Assembly: GCA_028284465.1 (NCBI GenBank)
Contig: JANQRR010000019.1
Coordinates: forward strand, 1-37,988
Direction: 5' to 3'
From: Gammaproteobacteria bacterium
GTDB lineage: Bacteria; Pseudomonadota; Gammaproteobacteria; JAJFKO01
Length of the DNA stretch: 37,988 bases
The number at the start of each line of letters is the position of its first letter. Within the stretch, counting starts at the first letter, position 1. The notes below the pieces were generated by a model that was given only the letters and a program-made list of their open reading frames with translations, did no database searches and had not been told where the DNA came from. A program made the position numbers and the translations under genes. This document shows, one piece after another, positions 8,387 through 17,608 of the stretch.

Positions 8387-9578
8387 ACTGAGATAAAACC
8401 TCACGTAATGCAGCTAATGTTGTATCTAATTGTTCTTTGGTAATGATCAACGGTGGTGCTAAACGCACGACGGTTTTATGAGTTTCTTTCGATAAAATCC
8501 CGTGCGTCATTAATTGTAAACAAATCTCGCGTGCGGTTGCATACTTTGGCTCAATTTCCACACCAATAAATAAACCTTTACCACGAATATCTTTAATTGC
8601 AGGTGTGTTAAATTGATGTAATTGATCAAGCAAGTATTCTCCTAACTCTGCAGAACGCTCCGCTAAACCTTCTGATGTTAATAATTGTAATGCACGCAAA
8701 CCAACTGCTGCTGCAACCGGATTACCACCAAACGTACTACCGTGATCACCTGGAGTAAAGACATCCATGACATCAGCACGCGCTAAAAATAATGACACCG
8801 GTAACAAACCACCGCCCAAAGCCTTTCCTAAGATCACACCATCGGGTTTAATGTTTTCGTGTTGATAAGCAAGCACTTTGCCGGTACGGCCTAAGCCAGT
8901 TTGAATTTCATCACAGAGTAATAACACATTGTTTTGCGCACAGATCTCTGCGCATTGTGTCAGATAGCCTTCCGGCGGCATCACAATTCCAGCTTCACCT
9001 TGAATTGGTTCAAGTAAAAACGCAGCGGTGTTTGGGGTGATCGCTTCTTTTAATGCTTGCGGATCACCATAAGGAATACATTTAAAACCTCCGGGGAATG
9101 GCCCAAAACCTTCACGGTATTGATGCTCTGTGGACATGCCAACGATAGCAATAGTACGCCCATGAAAATTATTTTCACAAACAATAATCTCTGCTTGATC
9201 ATGCGCAATATTTTTTTGCGTATAACCCCATTTACGTGCTGCTTTTAACGCTGTTTCAACAGCTTCTGCACCACTATTCATCGGTAATGCTTTATCAAAC
9301 TCCGTTAGCTCACAAGCAGCTTTTAAAAAGCCAGCTAATTTATCCGAATAAAATGCACGCGAAGTAACAGCTAAACGTTTTGCTTGTTCACTTAACGCAG
9401 TCACTAATTGAGGATGACAATGTCCAAAACTCACCGCTGAGTATGCCCCCATCATATCTAAATAACGTTTACCATCAACATCCCATAGATAAACGCCTTC
9501 ACCACGAGTTAACACCACCGGCAACGGTAAATAATTTTGTGCACCATATTCATTTTCTGTTTCGATAATTGCATTCAT
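8379..9578 (-). CDS. rocD: Ornithine--oxo-acid aminotransferase
   Basis: A PLP-dependent class III aminotransferase (399 aa) that converts ornithine and 2-oxoglutarate to glutamate-5-semialdehyde and glutamate. Seen: NSGAEAVETALK around 101-112 for cofactor phosphate binding, FHGRT at 138-142, EPIQGEAG, the PLP-ring Asp in DEIQTGLGRTG (223 on), the Schiff-base Lys252 in ILGKALGGG, and STFGGNP. The N-terminal AQNYLPLPVVL segment is typical of ornithine rather than acetylornithine aminotransferases. It lies 13 bp after rocF on the same strand, which fits arginine to ornithine to glutamate semialdehyde. Confidence 0.94.
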   Translation of the reverse strand: MNAIIETENEYGAQNYLPLPVVLTRGEGVYLWDVDGKRYLDMMGAYSAVSFGHCHPQLVTALSEQAKRLAVTSRAFYSDKLAGFLKAACELTEFDKALPMNSGAEAVETALKAARKWGYTQKNIAHDQAEIIVCENNFHGRTIAIVGMSTEHQYREGFGPFPGGFKCIPYGDPQALKEAITPNTAAFLLEPIQGEAGIVMPPEGYLTQCAEICAQNNVLLLCDEIQTGLGRTGKVLAYQHENIKPDGVILGKALGGGLLPVSLFLARADVMDVFTPGDHGSTFGGNPVAAAVGLRALQLLTSEGLAERSAELGEYLLDQLHQFNTPAIKDIRGKGLFIGVEIEPKYATAREICLQLMTHGILSKETHKTVVRLAPPLIITKEQLDTTLAALREVLSQYG

Positions 9579-9591
9579 ATATTTCTTACCT

Positions 9592-10470
9592 TTAAAACAT
9601 TGCTGCGATTAAATCTGCGACGAGCTTTTCGGTTTTTTGATCGTGATCTCGATGCGGATTAAATTCCACGATCCCCACGCCATAACGTTGCTTATCATTG
9701 CGATATTTAGCCAGCGCTTGACACAATGCATCACCATGAATACCGCCGGCAACCGGACTACCCACTCCAGGCGCTTCATTAGGATCAATCGCATCAAGAT
9801 CTAAACTAATGCCATAACCCGCTGTGTTTTTACTAACAATAGCAAATGCTTCTGCCAACACAGCATCAATCCCGCGCTGATTAATTTCATCCATAAAATA
9901 CACGCGTACATTTAAATCTTCTAATAATTTAGCTTCACCTTTTTCGAAACTACGTACGCCAACTAAAACCACATTTTCCGGTAATATTTTTGCTTGTGAA
10001 CTTGCAATCGATCGTAACTGCGGATCACCATGACCTAACAATGCAGCTAACGGCATACCGTGAATAGCACCCGTTTCAGTAGTTTCAGGTGTATGGCTAT
10101 CCATATGCGCATCGATCCATAATAATCCCAATGGCTTTGTTGCAGTTTTACCAGCGTATACGCCACTCCATGTGCCAACAGCATAAGCGTGATCACCACC
10201 GATACTTAAAAATGGTATGCGTTGTTGCGCATATTTCGCAGTGATCTGCGCAAGTTGCTCACAGATCTCACACACTACTGGCATCACCGGCTTATCCGCT
10301 TGATAAGACGCGGGGGTTTGCAATATATCGTGCCAATCCAATTCTATGCCGCGTTGGGATAATTGCTTGATAAAGTCTGACTGAATTAATACTTTCGGGC
10401 CATCTGCGCAACCTTGGTCTTGAGCAGCGATACCTGAAGCAACTCCAACCACATTGATTTTTTTCGGCAT
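9592..10470 (-). CDS. rocF: Arginase
   Basis: A Mn-dependent ureohydrolase (292 aa) splitting arginine into ornithine and urea in the cytoplasm. Seen: GGDH at 91-94, WIDAHMDSHTPET with DAHMD from 120, the arginase-type GAIHGMPLAALLG block, and SLDLDAIDPNEAPGVGSP from 222 with both metal-binding Asp residues (224 and 226). The frame extends to an ATG at 10506, but the ATG at 10470 has GGAGA 9 nt upstream and begins the conserved part, so it is chosen. It forms an operon with rocD, 13 bp downstream. It is divergent from pcnB. Confidence 0.93.
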   Translation of the reverse strand: MPKKINVVGVASGIAAQDQGCADGPKVLIQSDFIKQLSQRGIELDWHDILQTPASYQADKPVMPVVCEICEQLAQITAKYAQQRIPFLSIGGDHAYAVGTWSGVYAGKTATKPLGLLWIDAHMDSHTPETTETGAIHGMPLAALLGHGDPQLRSIASSQAKILPENVVLVGVRSFEKGEAKLLEDLNVRVYFMDEINQRGIDAVLAEAFAIVSKNTAGYGISLDLDAIDPNEAPGVGSPVAGGIHGDALCQALAKYRNDKQRYGVGIVEFNPHRDHDQKTEKLVADLIAAMF

Positions 10471-10505
10471 GTACTTTTTCTCCGACTTAAATAATGGCAG
10501 CATCA

Positions 10506-10525
10506 TAGTATGATTTAGTATGATT
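10506..10525. repeat. 10-bp tandem repeat upstream of rocF
   Basis: TAGTATGATT is present twice in direct tandem (10506-10515, 10516-10525), just upstream of the rocF start in the divergent rocF/pcnB region. One helical turn of spacing would suit a regulator, but no known site is matched. Confidence 0.4.
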
Positions 10526-10583
10526 AACCAGCCTCATGCGACAAAAAGGTACATAATTTGAACTAATCAATGATAAAAGGTAT

Positions 10584-10589
10584 TATAAT
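10584..10589 (+). promoter_or_regulatory. Candidate -10 element for pcnB
   Basis: TATAAT is an exact consensus -10 hexamer, 37 bp ahead of the open frame of pcnB. No good -35 hexamer is seen at 16-18 bp; TTGAAC at 10558 is 20 bp away. Position is the main support. Confidence 0.4.
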
Positions 10590-10632
10590 CGACTCGCAAA
10601 AGAGGATACGCCAAAGGTAGAGGAGCATTATT

Positions 10633-11958
10633 ATTAAACTGATAAAACGATTTTTTAAAAAGTCAGCACGAGATGATACGATCATTCCACGTTCTGAACA
10701 TAGCATTTCGCGCAAAAATATTAGCCGTAATGCATTAAAAGTGCTTAACCGTTTGCATCGCAATGGCTACGTCGCCTATTTAGTCGGTGGTAGTGTTCGT
10801 GATTTATTACTCGATAATCCACCAAAAGATTTTGATATCGTTACGGATGCTTTGCCTAATGAAATTCGCAAATTATTTCGCAATTGTCGGTTGATCGGCC
10901 GTCGGTTTCGCTTAGCACATATTTATTTTAAAGATGAATTAATTGAAGTTGCGACATTTCGCGCAAGCCATCAACCAGGTGAAGCTAATGATGATGATCA
11001 ACATCGCCGTACCGGCCAAGGCATGATCATCCGTGATAATGTTTATGGCACGATTGAAGAAGATGTTTGGCGCCGTGATTTTACAGTCAATGCACTATAT
11101 TATAATAGTAAAGATTTTACCTTAGTTGACTTCACTAATGGTTTTGCTGATCTACGTACTAAAGTTTTACGCTGTATTGGTGATCCGCAAATTCGCTTTC
11201 AAGAAGATCCTGTACGCATGTTGCGTGCAATTCGGCTTAGCAGCAAATTAAATTTTACGATTGATCCACAAAGTATGATTGCTATTAATAAACTTGGCCA
11301 TTTGCTCGCTGAGGTATCACCGTCACGTTTATTTGAAGAATCACTAAAACTATTTCAAAGTGGTTATGCAGAAACAACTTTCGATCAGCTTGTTAAATTT
11401 GATTTGCTTCGTTATTTATGCCCCAGTTTAGCTGAATGTTTACGTGATCCAGCTAACGAACTTATACTTGAATTTATTTATCAAGTCTTGCGTAATACCG
11501 ATGCCCGCATTCATCAAGGCAAAACCGTAACACCCGTTTTCTTATTTGCCACATTCTTATGGCAACCAGTAAATAATACTTTGCAACATTATTTAGATGA
11601 CGGTTGTGCTTATCTTCTAGCATTACAAAAAGCTGGCAGTGATATACTACGTGAACAAAATAAAAGTGTTACCGTGCCGCGGCGGTTAACGGTACGTATT
11701 CGTGATATTTGGGCGTTACAACATCATTTGTTGCATTTCACTCCTAAAAGAATATGGCGTAGCTTTTATCATCCTTCATTTCGTGCTGCATACGACTTTC
11801 TATTATTACGTAGTCGCACAGATGAAAGTTTAGCTTTTTATGCCGACTGGTGGACACAGTTTCAAGTAAGTCATAAAGAACAACGAGAAACCTTAATCGA
11901 TGACGCAATTAAACATCGACAACAGCTGTTAAAACAAAATCGAAAGCATAAAAAATGA
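10633..11958 (+). CDS. pcnB: Poly(A) polymerase I, probably initiated at AUU
   Basis: Adds poly(A) tails to RNA 3' ends and promotes RNA decay; member of the class II nucleotidyltransferase/tRNA-nucleotidyltransferase family. Seen: nucleotidyltransferase signature LVGGSVRD (about 50-57), catalytic Asp66 and Asp68 in KDFDIV, the FRNCRLIGRRFRLAH stretch specific to PcnB, RRDFTVNALYY, and a basic C-terminal tail. The first canonical start is a GTG at 10741, but the frame continues upstream to an in-frame TAG at 10618 and encodes PRSEHSISRKNISRNALKVL, a close match to the N-terminus I recall for E. coli PcnB. That extension contains no ATG, GTG or TTG; AGAGGAG is followed by ATT codons at 10627, 10630 and 10633. 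ATT at 10633 has the best spacing (7 nt), giving 441 aa. E. coli pcnB is known to start at AUU. Confidence 0.92.
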   Translation: MKLIKRFFKKSARDDTIIPRSEHSISRKNISRNALKVLNRLHRNGYVAYLVGGSVRDLLLDNPPKDFDIVTDALPNEIRKLFRNCRLIGRRFRLAHIYFKDELIEVATFRASHQPGEANDDDQHRRTGQGMIIRDNVYGTIEEDVWRRDFTVNALYYNSKDFTLVDFTNGFADLRTKVLRCIGDPQIRFQEDPVRMLRAIRLSSKLNFTIDPQSMIAINKLGHLLAEVSPSRLFEESLKLFQSGYAETTFDQLVKFDLLRYLCPSLAECLRDPANELILEFIYQVLRNTDARIHQGKTVTPVFLFATFLWQPVNNTLQHYLDDGCAYLLALQKAGSDILREQNKSVTVPRRLTVRIRDIWALQHHLLHFTPKRIWRSFYHPSFRAAYDFLLLRSRTDESLAFYADWWTQFQVSHKEQRETLIDDAIKHRQQLLKQNRKHKK

Positions 11959-12464
11959 TGAAATTAATATTAAAATACAAAGCCACGATAAGTTACATCA
12001 TCACTATTGTGTTAATAAATTGTTTATTCATTTACTTACCAATAAGCCATGCTTTTGGTAAAACTTTTTCGATTGCAGATTTTACTGTAGGTTCAATTTA
12101 TGTTGTGCGTGATTTTGCGCAACGCGAACTTGGCCATAAAGTTATAATAGCAATGTTCATCGGTGCTTTACTCAGTTATATTTTAGCTGATCCAACCATT
12201 GCTATTGCCAGCTTAACCGCATTTTTAATTGCTGAGTCGGTTGATTGGGCATTATTTACTTTTACTAAACGCCCACTTTCAAAACGTCTACTAATTTCAT
12301 CATCGATCAGCTCGCCCATTGATAGCGCTATCTTTTTAGCCATGATCCAACGCTTTAATTGGGTCGGATGGTCTCTGATGACAACAATGAAAATTATCGG
12401 CGTTTTCGGCATTTGGTTTTTTTGGAAAATAAAACACCAGCGTTCACAAATGCTTACAGACTAA
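11955..12464 (+). CDS. VUT-family (DUF165) membrane transporter, queuosine-precursor transporter-like
   Basis: A 169-aa membrane protein with about five hydrophobic segments and the family blocks VRDFAQRELGH (about 51-61), LTAFLIAESVDW (about 87-98) and SSPIDSAIFL. The VUT (PF02592-type) family includes the E. coli queuosine-precursor importer YhhQ; this member is of a shorter branch, so the substrate is inferred. The ATG overlaps the pcnB stop as ATGA, implying translational coupling; a second ATG follows at once. Confidence 0.75.
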   Translation: MMKLILKYKATISYIITIVLINCLFIYLPISHAFGKTFSIADFTVGSIYVVRDFAQRELGHKVIIAMFIGALLSYILADPTIAIASLTAFLIAESVDWALFTFTKRPLSKRLLISSSISSPIDSAIFLAMIQRFNWVGWSLMTTMKIIGVFGIWFFWKIKHQRSQMLTD

Positions 12465-12497
12465 TTTTGATTGTAGCCATAATGATTGAATTTTAAG

Positions 12498-12503
12498 TAT
12501 AAT
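12498..12503 (+). promoter_or_regulatory. Candidate -10 element for nadK-recN
   Basis: TATAAT, 55 bp upstream of the nadK ATG in the 94-bp gap after the VUT gene. A convincing -35 is not seen at standard spacing, so this is a weak call. Confidence 0.35.
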
Positions 12504-12558
12504 AGCTGTCTAATATAACTATAACGTTTCAATAAGGTGTAATATAGAGAGCATATTT

Positions 12559-13434
12559 ATGTCTTATCACTTCAACAACATTGTCCTTATTACTAAAAAA
12601 TATACTGCACCTATTGTTGACACACTCAAAGCAGTTTACCTGCATTTAAAATGTTTAGGCGTTAATGTATTAGTCGAAACAGAAACTGCTGAATACATGA
12701 ATGATCCTAACATCCCTACGATTAAAGTGAGTGAATATAAAGAATTGATTGATTTAGCTATCGTTGTTGGTGGTGATGGTAGCTTGTTACATACCGCTCG
12801 AATCGTCGCTAATCAACACATCCCTGTAGTAGGGATCAACCGTGGACGTTTAGGCTTTCTCACTGATGTGTTGCCAGATGATCTCGAAAAATTAACCGCT
12901 GTGCTTGAAGGCCATTACACTGTAGAGAAACGCTTTTTATTATACGCGCAAGTGCATCAGCAAAACCAAGTGATCGGCGAAGGTGATGCACTCAATGATG
13001 TGATTTTATTACCTAATGACGTTGCTCATATGATCGAGTTTGAAATTTATATCGATGATTTATGCATGTGTAGTATTCGCTCTGATGGCATGATCGTTGC
13101 AACTCCAACAGGTTCAACCGCGTATGCATTATCCGGCGGTGGCCCAATTTTGCATCCGCAATTGGATGCTATTGTGCTTGTACCAATGTTTCCGCATTCA
13201 TTAACATATCGCCCGGTGGTGGTTGATGGTAACAGCGAAATTAGAATTTTAGTTGCTGAGTGTGATCACAAAACGCCTGGGATCAGTTGTGATGGTCAAC
13301 CGCGTATTCCAATGGGCCAGGGCGATAGTGTTAAGATCATTAAAAACCGTAATTACTTAAAACTCATTCATCCCATAGGATATAATTATTACGAAGCTTT
13401 GCGCAGCAAATTGCATTGGGGGAAAAAGCTCTAA
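12559..13434 (+). CDS. nadK: NAD kinase
   Basis: A cytosolic ATP-dependent kinase phosphorylating NAD to NADP. 291 residues, the usual bacterial length. Seen: GGDGS at 71-75 (diphosphate binding and catalysis), GINRGRLGFLTD shortly after, ALNDV, and TPTGSTAYALSGGGP in the C-terminal beta-sandwich domain with MFPHSL after it. GAGAG lies 7 nt upstream of the ATG. recN starts one base after the stop, so the two form an operon. Confidence 0.96.
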   Translation: MSYHFNNIVLITKKYTAPIVDTLKAVYLHLKCLGVNVLVETETAEYMNDPNIPTIKVSEYKELIDLAIVVGGDGSLLHTARIVANQHIPVVGINRGRLGFLTDVLPDDLEKLTAVLEGHYTVEKRFLLYAQVHQQNQVIGEGDALNDVILLPNDVAHMIEFEIYIDDLCMCSIRSDGMIVATPTGSTAYALSGGGPILHPQLDAIVLVPMFPHSLTYRPVVVDGNSEIRILVAECDHKTPGISCDGQPRIPMGQGDSVKIIKNRNYLKLIHPIGYNYYEALRSKLHWGKKL

Positions 13435-13435
13435 C

Positions 13436-15124
13436 ATGCTCACTGAATTACACATTAAAAATTTTACGATTATCGATCAACTCGATTTAGAATTACATCA
13501 AGGCATGACTGTCGTTACTGGTGAAACTGGTGCTGGCAAATCAATTATTATTGATGCTCTAGAATTAGTATTAGGCGCAAGAGCTGATAGTCAAGCTGTG
13601 CGTCCACATTGTGAACGTTGTGAAATTACTGCAGTATTTGATATTAAACTGATTGCTCGTGCTCAACAATGGTTAAACCAACATGAATTAGATAATGATA
13701 ACGACTGTATTTTACGTCGCACTATTAATCATGATGGCCGCTCACGTAATTACCTTAATGGCCGTCCTATTACCTTGACCCAATTAAGAGAATTTGGCGC
13801 ATTGTTAGTAACGATTCATGGCCAACACCAACCACAAAGCTTATTAAAACGTGACACTCAACGCCAGTTACTCGATGAATTTGCTGGTCATGATAACTTG
13901 CTTGCAACCATCAAAACTGTTTATGAACAATGGCGTGATCTTAATGATGAATATACTACTTTAACTCAACAAATCAAAGAACGCACTAGCCGATGTGAAT
14001 TTCTACGTTACCAAGTAGCAGAACTCGATGAATTAGCATTAGCAGCAAATGAATATGACACCTTAAATCAAGAACATTTACAATTAGCCAATCACGATCA
14101 AGTTATTGCAGTTTGTCAACAAGCGTTGCAATCAGCCATAGACAATGACCAACAAAGTCTTTATGCACAACTCAATGATATCAATCAACAATTAGGGTCT
14201 ATCATCAATATAAATCCACAAATTGCCACAGCTCATGAATGTTTTCGTAATGCCGCGATTCAAATTGAAGAAGCGAGCCATGAGCTACGTAATTATATTG
14301 CTGGCTTAGATTCTGATCCTGAGCGCTTGAGTTATGTTGATCAACGCTTAACAAAAATTCATGATATGGCGAGAAAGCACCAAGTTACCCCAGAACAATT
14401 ACCTGAATTACATAGCAAGTTACACACTGAATTGACTAATCTTGAAAATAGTGATGAACGCTTAGCAAGCTTACAACAACAACTGCAAACTTTAACAAAA
14501 CAATATCAGCAACTTGGCAAACAGTTAACTCAAAGCCGAACTAAAGCCAGTAAACGCTTAGCGAAACAGATCACTGCAAGCATTGAAAAACTCGGTATGC
14601 CTGGAGGCAATCTCACCATTAAATTCGAACCTATCGCAACTGATACTTTGTCGCCTTTTGGCATGGAGCGAATTGAATATCATGTCCGCACTAACCCTGG
14701 GCAACCATTACAACCTTTAGCAAAAGTGGTATCCGGTGGTGAATTATCCCGAATTAGCTTAGCCATTCATGTGCTCACCGCGCAAAAAGAACATGCATCG
14801 ACATTAATTTTTGATGAAGTTGATGTGGGGATCGGCGGCAGTACTGCCGAAATTGTCGGCCAAATGCTAAAGCAATTAAGTAATACTGCTCAAGTGATCT
14901 GTATCACTCATTTACCGCAAGTTGCTGCACAAGGCTCACAACATTTACGCGTTAGTAAGCATAGTAAAAACAAATCGACTTACACCAATATCGTTGCTTT
15001 ATCCACCAATGAAAAGATTAATGAAATCGCGCGCATGCTTGGTGGTATTAATATTACTGATAACACGCTTGCCCATGCGAAAGAAATGTTGAAGCTAGAG
15101 CCTACTGATTTGGAAACAAATTAG
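13436..15124 (+). CDS. recN: DNA repair protein RecN
   Basis: An SMC-like ATPase acting in double-strand-break repair. 562 residues, typical. Seen: N-terminal TELHIKNFTIID, Walker A GETGAGKS at 29-36, GQHQPQSLL, a long Gln/Glu-rich central coiled coil, the ABC signature VSGGELSRISLA, and Walker B TLIFDEVDVGIGG followed by the conserved ICITHLPQVAAQG. It starts one base after nadK. Its stop overlaps the recG stop from the other strand (the shared bases are TTAG, 15121-15124), so no terminator fits between them. SOS control would need a LexA box, which I did not find upstream of the nadK-recN unit. Confidence 0.97.
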   Translation: MLTELHIKNFTIIDQLDLELHQGMTVVTGETGAGKSIIIDALELVLGARADSQAVRPHCERCEITAVFDIKLIARAQQWLNQHELDNDNDCILRRTINHDGRSRNYLNGRPITLTQLREFGALLVTIHGQHQPQSLLKRDTQRQLLDEFAGHDNLLATIKTVYEQWRDLNDEYTTLTQQIKERTSRCEFLRYQVAELDELALAANEYDTLNQEHLQLANHDQVIAVCQQALQSAIDNDQQSLYAQLNDINQQLGSIININPQIATAHECFRNAAIQIEEASHELRNYIAGLDSDPERLSYVDQRLTKIHDMARKHQVTPEQLPELHSKLHTELTNLENSDERLASLQQQLQTLTKQYQQLGKQLTQSRTKASKRLAKQITASIEKLGMPGGNLTIKFEPIATDTLSPFGMERIEYHVRTNPGQPLQPLAKVVSGGELSRISLAIHVLTAQKEHASTLIFDEVDVGIGGSTAEIVGQMLKQLSNTAQVICITHLPQVAAQGSQHLRVSKHSKNKSTYTNIVALSTNEKINEIARMLGGINITDNTLAHAKEMLKLEPTDLETN

Positions 15125-17184
15125 TAATGATGATACAACCACCGCTGAAGCAGTGGATCAATATATTCAGAAAAATCACTTAATAACAATGTTGCAATAC
15201 GTTGCACATCAGCAAATAAATATTGATCACGGATCAGATCGGCTATTTTTAAATTGACTAAACCTGCTTGCCGCGTTCCTAAGATTTCGCCAGGACCACG
15301 CATGTCTAAATCTTTTTGCGCGATTACAAAACCATCATTGGTTTCGCGTAATACTGTTAAGCGCTGCTTTGCTTGTGCAGTTAACGGCTCTTGGTATAAC
15401 AACACACAATGACTTGCCATTGAACCGCGACCAACTCGACCACGTAATTGATGTAATTGCGCCAAGCCTAAGCGTTCAGGATTTTCTATGATCATTAAGC
15501 TTGCATTAGCAACATCAACGCCAACTTCAATAACGGTGGTTGCTACTAGCATATCGAATTCACCGGATTTAAACCCTTGCATCACCACATCTTTTGCTTC
15601 AGCTTGCATGCGTCCATGCACTAAACCAATCTTTAATTCAGGCAATTGCTTTTTAAGCATCGCTGCACTGGCTTCGGCAGCTTGTGCTTGTAAACTCTCC
15701 GATTCATCAATTAAGGTGCATACCCAATACGCTTGACGCCGCTGTTGGCATTGCAATTTTACGCGTTCTATTACTTGTTGCCGCCGCTGATTGCCAATGG
15801 CAACCGTTGTTACCGGTTGCCGCCCTGGTGGTAATTCATCAATACTCGAAGTATCTAAATCCGCATAAAATGCCATCGCTAAAGTCCGCGGAATAGGCGT
15901 GGCTGTCATCACTAAAGAATGTGGATGTAAATCTGTTTGCTGACCTTTATTATGCAATGCGGCACGTTGCTCGACGCCAAAGCGATGCTGTTCATCAACA
16001 ATAATTAAACCTAACTGTTGATACGTTACTTGTTTTTGAAATAAAGCATGTGTGCCGATGACAATTTGCGCTTCACCATTATTAATTTTTTGAAGAATGT
16101 GTGCTTTAGCTTTTCCGGTAGTTTTGCCTGATAAGTAAACCAGATTAATGTTAAATGATTGCAACCAATTCATAAAATTTCGATAATGTTGTTCTGCTAA
16201 TAATTCAGTTGGCGCCATCAAAACTGCTTGATACCCTGAAGCAACCGCCTGTAACATTGCTATTGCTGCGACAATCGTTTTGCCGCAACCAACATCACCT
16301 TGAACCAAACGTAACATTGGTTGTGCTTGCGCTAAATCTGCAGTAATTTCCGCAATAACTCGCTGCTGTGCTGCAGTTAAAGTAAAAGGCAATGATTGCA
16401 AAAACTTTTCGCGAATTTCATTATTGTTAGTAAATGCTGGGGCACGACGAGTTTTTATTTGCTGGCGGATCCGTCGCAATCCTAAATGATGCGCAAGTAA
16501 CTCTTCAAACACTAAACGTTTTTGTAAAGGATGCAAGCCTTGTTGTAGTAAATCTAAATTAATATCCGGCGGTGGCTGATGCAATAGACGTAATGCATCA
16601 GTTAATGATGAGAAATTTAATTTGGCTAAAATAGTTGATGGCAATAGTTCTTCAATCCCTGCGCCATCATTTAACAATCGCAATGCTTGTTTAATAAGTT
16701 TACGCAAATGATTTTGAGATAATCCTGCAGTGGTTGGATAAATTGGGGTTAAATGATCAGCAAGGATCTCATTATCAACATCGTTAACGCATCGATATTC
16801 TGGATGGATCATTTCAATATTAGGGTATTGGCGCACTTCACCAAAACATCTTAGCTTGATCCCTGACGTTAATTGTTGCTGTTGTGATTTATTAAAATGA
16901 AAAAACCGTAAATTAATAATCCCAGTAGGATCTCTTAGTTTACAGTTTAAACTTCGGCGTCGACCATAGTGTACTTTCGCTGAATCGACTACACCTTCAA
17001 TTAATGCTTGATCACCAATTTTCAGATCGGCAATTGCGCTGATGCGAGTGCGATCTTGATATCGATACGGCAAATGAAATAATAAATCTTGCACATTATG
17101 AATATTGCATTTTGCTAAATGCTCAGCAATTTTCTGCCCAACTCCGACTAATTCTGTACACAGCATTTGTCTGAGATTTGTCAT
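15121..17184 (-). CDS. recG: ATP-dependent DNA helicase RecG
   Basis: A branch-migration and fork-reversal helicase of superfamily 2, 687 residues, typical. Seen: N-terminal wedge/OB domain (LPYRYQDRTR about 38-46), Walker A GDVGCGKT at 296-303, MAPTELLAEQH, DEAH-box variant DEQH at 397-400 in VDEQHRFGVEQR, TATPIPRTLA, and the C-terminal helicase half with TTVIEVGVDVANA and QLRGRVGRG. The start at 17184 lies 3 bp after the ridA stop with no evident Shine-Dalgarno, so translation is probably coupled to ridA. It is the last gene of the spoT-ridA-recG run. Confidence 0.97.
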   Translation of the reverse strand: MTNLRQMLCTELVGVGQKIAEHLAKCNIHNVQDLLFHLPYRYQDRTRISAIADLKIGDQALIEGVVDSAKVHYGRRRSLNCKLRDPTGIINLRFFHFNKSQQQQLTSGIKLRCFGEVRQYPNIEMIHPEYRCVNDVDNEILADHLTPIYPTTAGLSQNHLRKLIKQALRLLNDGAGIEELLPSTILAKLNFSSLTDALRLLHQPPPDINLDLLQQGLHPLQKRLVFEELLAHHLGLRRIRQQIKTRRAPAFTNNNEIREKFLQSLPFTLTAAQQRVIAEITADLAQAQPMLRLVQGDVGCGKTIVAAIAMLQAVASGYQAVLMAPTELLAEQHYRNFMNWLQSFNINLVYLSGKTTGKAKAHILQKINNGEAQIVIGTHALFQKQVTYQQLGLIIVDEQHRFGVEQRAALHNKGQQTDLHPHSLVMTATPIPRTLAMAFYADLDTSSIDELPPGRQPVTTVAIGNQRRQQVIERVKLQCQQRRQAYWVCTLIDESESLQAQAAEASAAMLKKQLPELKIGLVHGRMQAEAKDVVMQGFKSGEFDMLVATTVIEVGVDVANASLMIIENPERLGLAQLHQLRGRVGRGSMASHCVLLYQEPLTAQAKQRLTVLRETNDGFVIAQKDLDMRGPGEILGTRQAGLVNLKIADLIRDQYLFADVQRIATLLLSDFSEYIDPLLQRWLYHHY

Positions 17185-17187
17185 AAA

Positions 17188-17577
17188 TTAATTAAGCTGC
17201 ATGATTGCTTCAATTTCTACTTCAACATTTTTAGGTAATGCTGACACCTCAACAACCGCTCTAGCAGGGTAAGGTTCTGAAAAATAACGCGCAATAACTT
17301 CGTTAACGATCGAAAAATTATTTAAGTCGGTTAAAAACACATTTAATTTAATAATATGATCTAACGTACCACCCGCAGCTTCGGCAACTGCTTTGAGATT
17401 TTCGATCACTTGCACAGTTTGCTCGGCAAAATCACCTGGCAAGATCTCCATCGTATCCGGCACTAAGGGAATTTGCCCAGATAAAAATACAATTTTATCG
17501 GCTTTAACCGCTTGTGAATAAGCACCAATTGCTTGTGGTGCTTTGTCAGTATTAATTGCTTGTCTAAATACTTGCAT
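17188..17577 (-). CDS. ridA: RidA-family enamine/imine deaminase
   Basis: A trimeric cytoplasmic enzyme that hydrolyses reactive 2-aminoacrylate and other imines produced by PLP enzymes. 129 residues. Seen: GAYSQAVKADKIVFLSGQ in the N-terminal half, and the substrate-binding Arg in YPARAVVEV near residue 105, which marks the active RidA subfamily. A GTG one codon earlier (17580) is possible, but the ATG at 17577 has AGGAG at a better distance (6 nt). A position between spoT and recG also occurs in Pseudomonas. Confidence 0.93.
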   Translation of the reverse strand: MQVFRQAINTDKAPQAIGAYSQAVKADKIVFLSGQIPLVPDTMEILPGDFAEQTVQVIENLKAVAEAAGGTLDHIIKLNVFLTDLNNFSIVNEVIARYFSEPYPARAVVEVSALPKNVEVEIEAIMQLN

Positions 17578-17608
17578 CACTTTCTCCTATTTATAGCTTT
17601 ACTATTTG

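Noticed and set aside
10741..11958. pcnB starting at GTG 10741
   Set aside because: It would remove a conserved N-terminal segment encoded in the same frame after a good Shine-Dalgarno.
12486..12503. TTGAAT/TATAAT as a full nadK promoter
   Set aside because: The hexamers are only 6 bp apart, so they cannot act as a -35/-10 pair; only the -10 was kept as a weak candidate.
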